Source: Aalborg-AAW-1 sp964458335 (GTDB lineage Bacteria; Patescibacteriota; Gracilibacteria; Absconditabacterales; Absconditicoccaceae). Taken from it: a DNA stretch of 64,000 nt. Within the stretch, counting starts at the first letter, position 1. Each line of letters opens with the position of its first letter. Positions 56,882 through 64,000 of the stretch are shown here, piece by piece. The notes beneath the pieces were generated by a model. It was given only the letters and a program-made list of their open reading frames with translations, had not been told where the DNA came from and searched no databases. A program made the translations under genes and the position numbers. The DNA lies in the NCBI GenBank assembly GCA_964458335.1, contig CAYWIJ010000004.1, positions 13,948 to 77,947 of the forward strand. Reading direction: 5' to 3'.

Positions 56882-57246
56882 AGAATAATAATAAAGTAAA
56901 TCGTATTAATTTATAATAAAATTCCAATATATTACAATAAAATAAAATTCATAATATTCGACTCTATTTAAATATCAGTTAATATTTCTTTATACATAAT
57001 TCTAAATATTAATTAAATTTGATTGACTTAATTCAAACCACCGAAGTTGCACTCCTCTATTATCTTTTCTCAATAACTGAGATACTAATTTTCATAATTA
57101 TACTCAACGAGGGATTCAAACCAACCATTTCTTAGGATTTAAGCCATTTATAGGTATTAAATTCAATAATTTATTTTTTGCTATTTTATATATAATCATA
57201 GAAAAGTCAATCATAGAGCGATGTTTCAAAGGTTCTAACTTAAATT
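56882..57246. other. Gene-free region between the subtilase gene and tRNA-Ser
   Basis: AT-rich, with no ORF that survives scrutiny. Presumed to hold the promoter of the subtilase/ATPase operon. At 57105-57128 a GAGGGATTCAAACC block resembles the T-arm of a tRNA (compare GGGATTCGAACCC in tRNA-Ser 57256-57269). It may be a relic of a tRNA 3' end, but it does not fold as one. Confidence 0.4.
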
Positions 57247-57331
57247 CGGAAGACACGGGATTCGAACCCGCGGTACCGTTAGGTACACACCGTTTCCAAC
57301 GATGCGCATTCGACCACTCTGCCAATCTTCC
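57247..57331 (-). tRNA. tRNA-Ser (anticodon GGA)
   Basis: Acceptor GGAAGAT/GTCTTCC, D-arm with GTGGTCGAATGC, anticodon stem CATCG/CGGTG with loop TTGGAAA (anticodon GGA), long variable arm TGTACCTAACGGTACC and T-arm GCGGGTTCGAATCCCGT, discriminator G. The 3' end faces the subtilase/ATPase locus. Confidence 0.93.
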
Positions 57332-57463
57332 AATAAAAACAACTATATGAAAACATATTACTAATTCAAGGATGATATAAATTTCTCTTAAGGATTATTT
57401 AAGATTTTAATTTCTTGAGCCATTGTTTGTAATTCTTTAAAATCAGTTCTCAATACTTTGATT

Positions 57464-57536
57464 CTGTTATGGATTGCTTCGTTCCTCGCAATGACTTTTA
57501 ACTGATAACTCTACACTACTAACTCTTAACTAAATC
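57464..57536. repeat. Type A arm and type C tract
   Basis: TTATGGATTGCTTCGTTCCT-CGCAATGAC (57468-57494) is the type A arm, followed by AACTGATAACTCTACACTAC type C sequence up to the stop of the YraN-like gene. Confidence 0.55.
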
Positions 57537-57877
57537 TCAATATTCTTAAATATTTCTATAATCTTATTCTCTTTTACAAACACGATATCCAATCTGACTG
57601 ACTTTTTCGTTGGGTACTTCCAGAGATAGGTTTGGATAGATTTTTGGAGTGAATGAAGTTTTTTAGAAGTAATATAATCATGGAGATTGTCTATGTAATT
57701 CACCACCTTCACTTCTACAATAACCAAAGTAGTATCATCTTCCATCACCAAGTCCAACTCTCCTCCTTTAATCGTAAAGTTCTTATCTTTACAACGAAAT
57801 CATTTTGTTTCATAATACTGTTGCACTAATTCTTCTCCTGCATTTCCTATTCTTTTCCTATACTGAGTATCTATCAT
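57530..57877 (-). CDS. YraN/UPF0102-family putative endonuclease
   Basis: A 115-residue protein: RKRIGNAGEELVQQYYETKG, then GGELDLVMEDDTTLVIVEVK, the family's restriction-endonuclease-like core with GE-x-D and E-x-K. LDIVFVKENK follows. Biochemical role not firmly known; proposed DNA-repair or DNA-processing nuclease. One TGA-Gly at KGF. Confidence 0.88.
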
Positions 57878-57998
57878 TTATAATGAAAAACGAAGAATTA
57901 AAAATGAATAATTATCAATTTTTTTGTCATTGCACTGTAATACATAAAACAGTTCACTAGAGGAATAAAAAGATTATCATATCACCTCATAATGCCAT

Positions 57999-58451
57999 CT
58001 ATTTCGCTGGTTTCTGTTTGGATCAAAGGTATTCTAATCTCATCTCTTCTATTTTCTTCGCTAATTCCTGACAATAGATATGCAAAGCCTCGACATTCTG
58101 ACCTCTATCGTAAACGCTAGTATCTACATAGTCCTGTGTCAAGTCTCGATCGTTGTTGTGTTCTGTATTGATCTTCTTCCGATCAATATCAATAAGCATA
58201 TCACCATACTGAGATTGATAATCAAGAGTATCCAAAAACAATAACAATGCCATCGCTGGATATCATAATTCGTTCTTTCGATAGGAACTATTATCGTTCG
58301 ACATAATAGCGTTGGTGTCTTGATCATAAGATACTTGATAGGTTTTGCTACGATCAGATGACAATACTGTAGCATGGATAGCTTCATCAACTGATCACAT
58401 CTGTATTCTACCATCAGCTACACATCAAAGTGCTTCATAATATTTAATCAT
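57999..58451 (-). CDS. Hypothetical protein (150 aa)
   Basis: Starts MIKYYEALGCVADGRIQ, alpha-beta in appearance, with a central GYPAMALLLFLDTLDYQSQY and a helical, acidic C-terminus (ELAKKIEEMRLEYL). Four TGA-Gly. No family recognised. It lies 29 bases downstream of the DUF1653-like gene on the same strand. Confidence 0.6.
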
Positions 58452-58480
58452 ATGACTAGGGAGTTTTCGTTGCATAGGAG

Positions 58481-58726
58481 TTATAATATTTTTGTAAATC
58501 TCTCTAGTTTCTTTCCATTATACTCTACTATTTCATCTCGCATAGACAATGGACGAACTACAAAATCATTATCTCATAACCAAGTTCAAGAAGCATCATA
58601 CAATGGTTTATATATCACAAGGATTTCACCAGTCTCACTATGTTTTCCTATTCCAATTATTTCATAGATATGATTATCTCATCCAGTAGATTTATAATGA
58701 CGATAGTATTCTCCTATCTGTGGCAT
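58481..58726 (-). CDS. DUF1653-family protein (81 aa)
   Basis: PQIGEYYRHYKSTGG, YEIIGIGKHSETGEILVIY, and DFVVRPLSMRDEIVEY ... RFTKI follow the DUF1653 pattern (G-x-Y-x-H-[YF]K, H-SET, V-RP, F-x-E, RF). Small beta-rich protein, function unknown. Three TGA-Gly. Confidence 0.78.
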
Positions 58727-58738
58727 TACTATAGAATA

Positions 58739-59197
58739 TTATGATAAATATTTCACTATTCTTCAAAAAAAACCTTGTTCTTTTCACACTATATCAGAGA
58801 ATGACTGTACATTCTGAAATGATTCTTGACGACCCACAATACTCATTGGATCCTCACTATTGTGTTCTATCGTTTTTTGAATATCTGGAGTAAGAGCTGA
58901 TGAGGTAAATTTTTTATCTATTTTCGTTACTACTCTTTTTTCATCTTTGATAGTATGAATTCTTTCAGATAGATTCTCTGGATGTTGTAATGATTGAGTA
59001 ATACTATCTTTTAGATCAGCAATTTCCTCATCAATCTCGAGAGAATCTATATCAGCAATATTTCTCTCTACTATTGCATCAAGTTGATCTATTTTTTCAT
59101 CAATAGTATTTTTCTGAACCTCCAAATTCTTATCTACACGCTCATGCGAGTCAGAAAGATCATTCTTTTCAAACTTTGGATCAAATTTGTCGGCCAT
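58739..59197 (-). CDS. Acidic coiled-coil protein downstream of hrcA (152 aa)
   Basis: MADKFDPKFEKNDLSDSHER and then an acidic, helical sequence. It occupies the place of grpE after hrcA in many bacteria (6-base gap), but the GrpE C-terminal beta domain is missing and I see no GrpE motif. It reads through two TGA-Gly to TAA 58739. Function unknown; being in the hrcA operon it may be heat-shock related. Confidence 0.6.
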
Positions 59198-59203
59198 AGG
59201 AAT

Positions 59204-59917
59204 TTATCTCGATAAAAGCGTATTGAGTTTCTTTAATACCGTAAGATTTTTTTTGTAATCTACTCTTGATGGACCAACGATGGATACAATCGCATCATAA
59301 TCATTGACCGTTATCTTGGTATAGACACAGCTGAGTACTTTATCCTCATCCTGTACAAAGGTATAATAGACATTTCCTCTCTTAATAATCTTTTTACCTA
59401 ATACTTTAACTATTTTCTTCTTTTCAATAAAATCTACAATATATTTCATCACATCAAAATCCATCGTCCTTTCTTCCGTCAAAAGATTATTGATACCGAG
59501 AAAATTATACTCATCATTGGATAAGAAACTCACAACTACTCCATCCACCATTTTTCCTAGATTCTCAGTAATACCTCTGAGACTTGATCTCGCTATTTCA
59601 ATATCAAACTCAAAAACCAAACCACCTGACTCGTCTTCTTCGTTTTCTTGAATAAGTTCAGCGAGAAACGTGTCCAAGTACGTACTCAGACCTTGCACCG
59701 TTGGAATACGACCAGAACTATTATAAGGTTGATAAACTAACCCTGATGATTCAAGTTGTTGGAGATATTTACGAAGTGTCGATGGTGCATAATCCATCTC
59801 AGCTCCTTCCATGGTCGACAAAAACTTTGAACCAATAGGTTCACCTTTTGTAATATAATTATCAATCACTACATGCAAGAGCTGTAAGAGTGTTTCGTTT
59901 GATTTAGTCATATTCAT
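59204..59917 (-). CDS. hrcA: Heat-shock repressor HrcA
   Basis: A 237-residue protein: winged helix NYITKGEPIGSKFLS ... YAPSTLRKYLQQLESSGLVYQ and SSGRIPTVQGLSTYLDTF, both diagnostic of HrcA. The rest is the dimerisation/GAF-like domain, shorter than the usual 340 residues. It represses chaperone operons through CIRCE elements; no CIRCE inverted repeat is seen just upstream. No in-frame TGA. Confidence 0.88.
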   Translation of the reverse strand: MNMTKSNETLLQLLHVVIDNYITKGEPIGSKFLSTMEGAEMDYAPSTLRKYLQQLESSGLVYQPYNSSGRIPTVQGLSTYLDTFLAELIQENEEDESGGLVFEFDIEIARSSLRGITENLGKMVDGVVVSFLSNDEYNFLGINNLLTEERTMDFDVMKYIVDFIEKKKIVKVLGKKIIKRGNVYYTFVQDEDKVLSCVYTKITVNDYDAIVSIVGPSRVDYKKNLTVLKKLNTLLSR

Positions 59918-59951
59918 AGTATACTTGTTTATAAGTCAAAATCAAGATAAT

Positions 59952-59976
59952 CAAAAAAATCCCGTATCCACGGGAC
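59952..59976 (-). terminator. Terminator downstream of the CHAP hydrolase gene
   Basis: Stem CCCGT/ACGGG with a 4-base loop followed on the minus strand by ATTTTTTTGA. Confidence 0.75.
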
Positions 59977-60020
59977 AATCTTCAGAAATCTTCTGAATAT
60001 GATCTTCTGATATCTATCAA

Positions 60021-60575
60021 CTAATAAATATATCCTTGAGCTAAATGAGCTGAGATAATACGAGTTGTTACAATATGTTTTCATACAAAATTCATATCAG
60101 AGACAACAATAAGCCCATCATCTCTCACATATTCTACGATAGCAACATGTCACAATCATCATGCACCTCTACCAGGAGCAAATACTGCAATAGCTCATTG
60201 TTTTGGCTCTGTTCCTGTCAATAATCATGCCTTTTTAGCATTCTCTAACCAATCTTTCGCATTTCCAGAGATCATATTATCTCCTGGTCCTTTAAAAAGA
60301 TCGGGTCTCTGACTAGCCACATATGACGTACAATATCATGCTGTAAATCACAAATTGTCAGATAATATCAGTTTTTTTCTTTCGATAATATGTCATTCTT
60401 TATACATCGTATCTCCGTATAATGATACTTTTTCAGATACTTTTGGTAATTCTCCATAGAAATAATTTTGTGGAGCTGGGGGTGTTGCCAGTTCACTTAC
60501 ATAATCCATAGGTTGTGCAATAGCCGTTGATAGTGAAACGGTCACCATCAAAAAGGCAAGAAATTGTTTAATCAT
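60021..60575 (-). CDS. Secreted CHAP-domain peptidoglycan hydrolase
   Basis: A 184-residue protein. Signal peptide MIKQFLAFLMVTVSLSTAIA, then a linker and a CHAP (NlpC/P60-like) amidase/endopeptidase domain: GYCTSYVASQRPDLF with the nucleophile Cys, GNAKDWLENAKKAGL, EPKQGAIAVFAPG and GHVAIVEYV with the catalytic His. Likely cuts peptidoglycan, for remodelling or attack on a partner cell. Many TGA-Gly, including AGGLGHV. Confidence 0.88.
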
Positions 60576-61148
60576 CCGTTAAAGGAACTAAATCATATTG
60601 ACCATAATCCTCACACTTCAGCATCAGGAAGTCTATCAATACTACCTTATAAGTATACTCTCCTAAGAGATAAAAATCAAAAAACAGCCCATCTGACACA
60701 GATATGACTTGACTTCATGATCACGACATTACCACACAATCGAGAAAACTATGCTAGAAGCCAATTTTCCTGCAAACTAAAGGTTATCATAAAAATCAAT
60801 AAATAATTTGACAAATTATATTAAATTATTATAGCACTAAAAAGCATAGGTTTTAGAAATTTCCTATGCAAGAGCCTAAATAAAAATCATATTTTTTAGT
60901 AAAGATTTATAAAACTTTCACAACATTTAAAAAGGCTTGTAATTATTTGATTATATAGTCTTTTTTAAGGCTGATATTTAACAGCAAAGAAAAAACCTAA
61001 TAGTCATAAGAAAATCAGGTTTTTAATACTGGTTTCTTACAGCATTTTCGTAAAACGAAAAAATGCTGGCCTTTTACAGCAAGCACTGTGCTGGCTTTTT
61101 ACAGCATTAAAAAAGCCTATACGACCAAACGATCACAGGCTTTTTTAA
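60576..61148. other. 573-base gene-free region with hairpins
   Basis: No protein gene seen. Promoter of the CHAP gene expected at 60576-60700. TTGACA (60808-60813) and TATAGC (60830-60835), 16 bases apart, point along the plus strand into a stretch with a clean hairpin AGCATAGG/CCTATGC (60843-60869) and A/T-rich stems up to AAAACCT...AGGTTTT (60990-61025); this could be a small RNA gene. Positions 61039-61148 hold the tRNA-Leu trailer hairpins. Confidence 0.45.
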
Positions 61149-61154
61149 TGCTGG
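61039..61154 (-). repeat. Three CAGCA/TGCTG hairpins trailing tRNA-Leu
   Basis: Hairpins at 61039-61069, 61076-61094 and 61101-61154 all have the outer pairing CAGCA/TGCTG, the same bases as the acceptor end of tRNA-Leu. The third also holds AAAAAAGCCT/AGGCTTTTTT, and its right arm includes the last bases of the tRNA (61149-61154). The third hairpin is a plausible terminator for the tRNA. Confidence 0.75.
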
Positions 61155-61229
61155 AGAGGAGACTCGAACTCCCAAGCGCAAGGCACACGAACCTCAATCG
61201 TGCATGTATACCAATTCCATCACCCCAGC
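61149..61229 (-). tRNA. tRNA-Leu (anticodon GAG)
   Basis: Acceptor GCTGGGG/CTCCAGC (one G-U), D-arm with GGAATTGGTATAC, anticodon stem CACGA/TCGTG with loop TTGAGGT (anticodon GAG), variable arm TGCCTTGCGCT and T-arm GGGAGTTCGAGTCTCCT, discriminator A. Confidence 0.92.
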
Positions 61230-61310
61230 ATAAACTAATAAGCACAACCATCTCCTAAGAAATTGTCGTGCTTATATATACTTACTTTATATTACAAAAT
61301 CAAGATAAGA

Positions 61311-62453
61311 TTATAATGTTTTAAGATATTCTCTAATCTCATCTTCAGAATATGTCATATATTTATCTTGAAGTTTATATACTCCCTTATCAGTTCTTTC
61401 AAATAATGATTTATATTTTTGAAGATTAAGAAGGATTGTATTAGGACTTACCATCTTTTCTTTGAGAAGTTCCTTAGAAATCTCTTTTACTGACATAGAT
61501 CTCTGATATTGTTGGAAGATACGCACAATAATATCTACCACAGTTCCTCCTTTAAATCCCCATTCTTTCAATCCATATAACCCAAGTCCAAGATTAACAA
61601 AATAATCATTATTTTTTACTAATTCATTATGTACTGTATTTACTTTAATACTCTTCTCTGGGAAATGATCCATAATCTTTGCAGGCAATTCTTGGAAATG
61701 TACTGGTTTATTATATCTTCTCATAGTATAGAGAATCTTTAATTTGATAGTTTTTGGATAGACATCTACAAAGTCAGGAGTCCCAAGTTTTCCATCAAAC
61801 ATTTTCATATCTCTGAGTGATTCAAAGAAATTAAGATAGAATTGATCGTTTTTTAGGAAAGATATCTGATCATATTGCTTTACAAAATTCTCTTTCAGGT
61901 GAAGAGCAAATTCGTATACATCGATACTTTGTGCTCTCTGTTTGAAATAATCTTTTGTATAAAGTGCTAACATAGTCAAGAAATCTTCAAACAATGGATC
62001 AATATAGAAACATTTATTAAAGTTCTTATTTCTCTTTAAATAAGTAATATCAAAGTCAGAGACAAGGATGAGTTTAATTTCCTGTTTAGAAAATTCATAT
62101 TTTTTGAGATTAACAAGCTTTGTAATCATAGTATCTTCTACAAGAATACCTCCTTCATCTTTTAATATCTTCTTCGCATCTTCAATGAGATCAATATACA
62201 TAGCGTTACCTACCATCAATCTTCTTACTCTCATAAGAGCTTGTGCTTCGATTTGTCTTACTCTTTCTCTTGTAAGATTATAATCTTTCCCAATTCTTTG
62301 TAAAGGTATTTCTTTCCCTCCTGTAAGGAGCCCAAATTTTCTCACCAATACGAGTTGTTCTTTTGGCTTACAATATTGTAATACATTTTTTAAGCGAGTA
62401 TTGGTAAGATCTACATCTATCTTACTGTCATCCATTTTAATATTGAAATTCAT
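61311..62453 (-). CDS. Sigma-70 region 4 fused to a HARE-HTH domain (380 aa)
   Basis: The N-terminal 80 residues are sigma region 4: LVLVRKFGLL ... LQRIGKDYNLTRERVRQIEAQALMRVRRL. No sigma region 2 is present, so it cannot melt promoters alone. Near residues 260-320, YNKPVHFQELPAKIMDHFPE and LVKNNDYFVNLGLGLYGLKEW match the HARE-HTH domain known from the RNA polymerase delta subunit. It is probably a transcription-associated accessory factor. Composition is Lys/Phe-rich. No in-frame TGA. Confidence 0.8.
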   Translation of the reverse strand: MNFNIKMDDSKIDVDLTNTRLKNVLQYCKPKEQLVLVRKFGLLTGGKEIPLQRIGKDYNLTRERVRQIEAQALMRVRRLMVGNAMYIDLIEDAKKILKDEGGILVEDTMITKLVNLKKYEFSKQEIKLILVSDFDITYLKRNKNFNKCFYIDPLFEDFLTMLALYTKDYFKQRAQSIDVYEFALHLKENFVKQYDQISFLKNDQFYLNFFESLRDMKMFDGKLGTPDFVDVYPKTIKLKILYTMRRYNKPVHFQELPAKIMDHFPEKSIKVNTVHNELVKNNDYFVNLGLGLYGLKEWGFKGGTVVDIIVRIFQQYQRSMSVKEISKELLKEKMVSPNTILLNLQKYKSLFERTDKGVYKLQDKYMTYSEDEIREYLKTL

Positions 62454-62682
62454 ACTAATGGTAGAGTTTAAAATAAAACACTATATATCATTCAGAGATA
62501 ATATTACAAAATCACTCTCCTATGTCAAGTGAAAATGAAGAAAAACTTTACTTTCTTATTAAATATTGTTTCGTAAAGGAAAATACCATAGTAAGTTAGC
62601 GAATTGGTTTCGTAAGATAGTCAATATAGTTCGTAATTTGTAATTCCCCAATACCTAACATCTAATAACTAATACCTAGCAT
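62454..62682. repeat. Intergenic type C repeats
   Basis: Holds the upstream region of the sigma-4/HARE gene, then TTCGTAATTTGTAATTCCCC and CTAACATCTAATAACTAATA repeats up to the ychF stop. No gene seen. Confidence 0.5.
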
Positions 62683-63789
62683 CTACACATTAAACTTAAA
62701 CACAATAATATCTCCATCTTGTACAATATAATCCTTTCCTTGAAGTTTTAGTTTTCCCTTTTCTTTTGCTTTTGATCGTCATCATTCAGACACAAAATCA
62801 GTATACGCGACTACTTCAGCTTTAATAAATCACTTCTCAAAATCAGTATGAATTGCAGCAGCAGCTTGTGGAGCTGTAGAATCTATGGGAGTAGTCCAAG
62901 CTCTGGTCTCTTTTTCTCCAGTAGTAAAATAATACATCAGTCCTAATTCTTGAAAAGCTAAACTAATCAAATCATCTAGTGTAGGTACATCTCCAATAGT
63001 TGTATTTTCTATCATCATCTCCAAAAATTCTCTTCTTTCTTCAGGAGAAAAAGTCATCATTTCTGACTCAAGGGCAGCACATACAATCGCGATTGGACGT
63101 TGAAGTGTTTGTTCAAATTCTGTTCTAATTTCACTCGCACGACCCAGATCTTCTTGTCACACATTAATAGCATACACAAACGACTTATTCGTCAAGAAGT
63201 TATAGTTTTTTATCGCTGATTGTTCTTCAGGAGTAAGGTCAGGGCGAATATCGTAAATCAATTTTCCTTCATCAAGTGCTTTCTTAATTTTCGTTAGAGC
63301 TGATGCTGTAGCTACAGCAGTCTTTTCTTTGGTCACAGAAGCCTTCTTTGCGATACCTGGAAGATTTTTTTCTACTTGCTCCAGATCTGAGATAATAAGT
63401 TCCATATTGATGATTTCAACATCTCTGAGAGGATCAACTGATCACTCCACATGAGAGACATCAGAATTTTTAAAATATCTGAGTACTTGTACGATGACAT
63501 CTACTTCACGAATATGAGAGAGAAATTTATTCCCCAATCACTCCCCTGCTGATGCTCCTTTTACTAGTCAAGCAATATCTACAAAAGAAGTCGTCGCATA
63601 GACTATCTTCTGTGTATTACTCATCTCAGAGAGTATATCCATACGAGGATCTTTCACATCCACAATACCTACATTCGGTTCTATAGTACAAAACGGAAAA
63701 TTACCAGCATCTGCTGCATAACTTTTTGTCAATGCATTAAATAAAGTCGACTTACCTACATTAGGTAGTCCCACAATCCCAATTTTCAT
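62683..63789 (-). CDS. ychF: Ribosome-binding ATPase/GTPase YchF (Obg family)
   Basis: A 368-residue protein: MKIGIVGLPNVGKSTLFNAL (G1), TIEPNVGIVDVKDPR, FVDIAGLVKGASAGEGLGN (G3; the Gly of DIAGL is TGA), then a helical domain and a TGS-type C-terminus with TTGEKETRAWT and IHTDFEKGFIKAEV. It binds the ribosome and hydrolyses ATP. ATG 63789 is preferred over an upstream start adding 11 residues. Four visible fragments join through TGA-Gly. Confidence 0.96.
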
Positions 63790-63917
63790 AATCTCACTAT
63801 CACAATAAAAAACAATAGTCAAGTATAACTATTGTCTCCTATTTTTGCAATATAATATAATAATCTACATTCTGCCTCATATTTAACAACTAGTAATTCA
63901 TACCTAACAACCAGCTC

Positions 63918-63998
63918 TTAACTATTCGTATCAGCTCTCATAAGTATAAGCATGACCCAGCCTCTGAGTTCTTGAAGAGCAGGATTATCATTCGTAAG
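63918..63998 (-). CDS. C-terminal fragment of an unidentified protein (partial)
   Basis: On the minus strand a frame runs in from the window edge as LTNDNPALQELRGWVMLILM to TAA at 63918-63920. Only 26 codons are visible and another frame is also open here, so this is weak. Confidence 0.3.
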   Translation of the reverse strand, partial: LTNDNPALQELRGWVMLILMRADTNS

Positions 63999-64000
63999 AA

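Noticed and set aside
57116..57325. Minus-strand ORF across tRNA-Ser
   Set aside because: It is a translation of the tRNA and its flank.
58739..59197. grpE downstream of hrcA
   Set aside because: Position fits, but the C-terminal beta domain and GrpE motifs are missing.
61039..61154. CRISPR-like array near tRNA-Leu
   Set aside because: Only three hairpins of unequal length without constant repeats or spacers; no cas genes in the window.
1..64000. UGA as tryptophan (Mycoplasma-type code) or selenocysteine
   Set aside because: TGA falls on invariant Gly, ordinary TGG codes for Trp, tRNA-Trp is CCA, and TGA is far too frequent for selenocysteine.

Overview
The window is about 64 kb of AT-rich bacterial DNA in which TGA is not a stop codon. 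Nearly every long gene is cut into pieces under the standard code, and the pieces rejoin in one frame when TGA is read as glycine. TGA falls on invariant glycines: the PP-loop of MnmA, the Walker A motifs of an AAA ATPase and a PilT-type ATPase, the DTPG box of TypA, NSELGFDYLRDN of SecA, the catalytic GTS of a subtilase and the GxxG loop of a KH domain. Genes end in TAA or TAG only. The one tRNA-Trp seen has anticodon CCA, so this is not the UGA=Trp code. This is genetic code 25, known from Absconditabacteria (SR1) and Gracilibacteria of the CPR/Patescibacteria. Which of the two cannot be settled from the window. CDS coordinates below are given read-through with TGA=Gly.

Layout. 1-11 kb, plus strand: valS, cis- and trans-prenyltransferases, secA, recJ, nth and a PAP2 phosphatase. 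11-20 kb: a 686-residue orphan (minus), a UvrD/PcrA helicase carrying two in-frame insertions of intergenic-type repeats, tRNA-Trp with a degenerate partial copy, mnmA, a membrane-anchored protein with three Cys-rich repeats, an ABC-transporter remnant and trpS. 20-32 kb: a secreted SLH protein, ruvB, a PlsC-like acyltransferase, a DUF3127-type OB-fold protein, a pyruvate-kinase-like protein missing key active-site residues, a PilT/KH ATPase, two membrane proteins and typA. 32-42 kb: two small membrane proteins, sufB, an EamA-like protein, an alkyltransferase-like protein, an RsuA-type pseudouridine synthase, sufC, a MarR regulator, ligA and a DUF1846-like protein. 42-53 kb, minus strand: a 1186-residue surface protein (FG-GAP propeller, Ig-like region, SLH), the main sigma factor, an FtsQ-like protein, a YuiD-type protein, greA, tRNA-Arg, HU, an ECF-like sigma factor with a [2Fe-2S] ferredoxin, and an S41 protease.

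53-57 kb holds the most interesting accessory locus: an AAA ATPase and a large subtilisin-like protease, both on the minus strand, lying on the 3' side of a tRNA-Ser. The pair matches the architecture of the IetAS anti-phage/anti-plasmid system. 57-64 kb: tRNA-Ser, a YraN-like nuclease, small proteins, hrcA, a secreted CHAP hydrolase, tRNA-Leu with an unusual hairpin trailer, a sigma-4/HARE-HTH fusion and ychF.

The gene set mixes core information processing, a short lipid-carrier route, minimal Suf components, surface display through SLH domains, and dispersed palindromic repeats that have in one case entered a coding region. This fits a small-genome, host-associated CPR bacterium.
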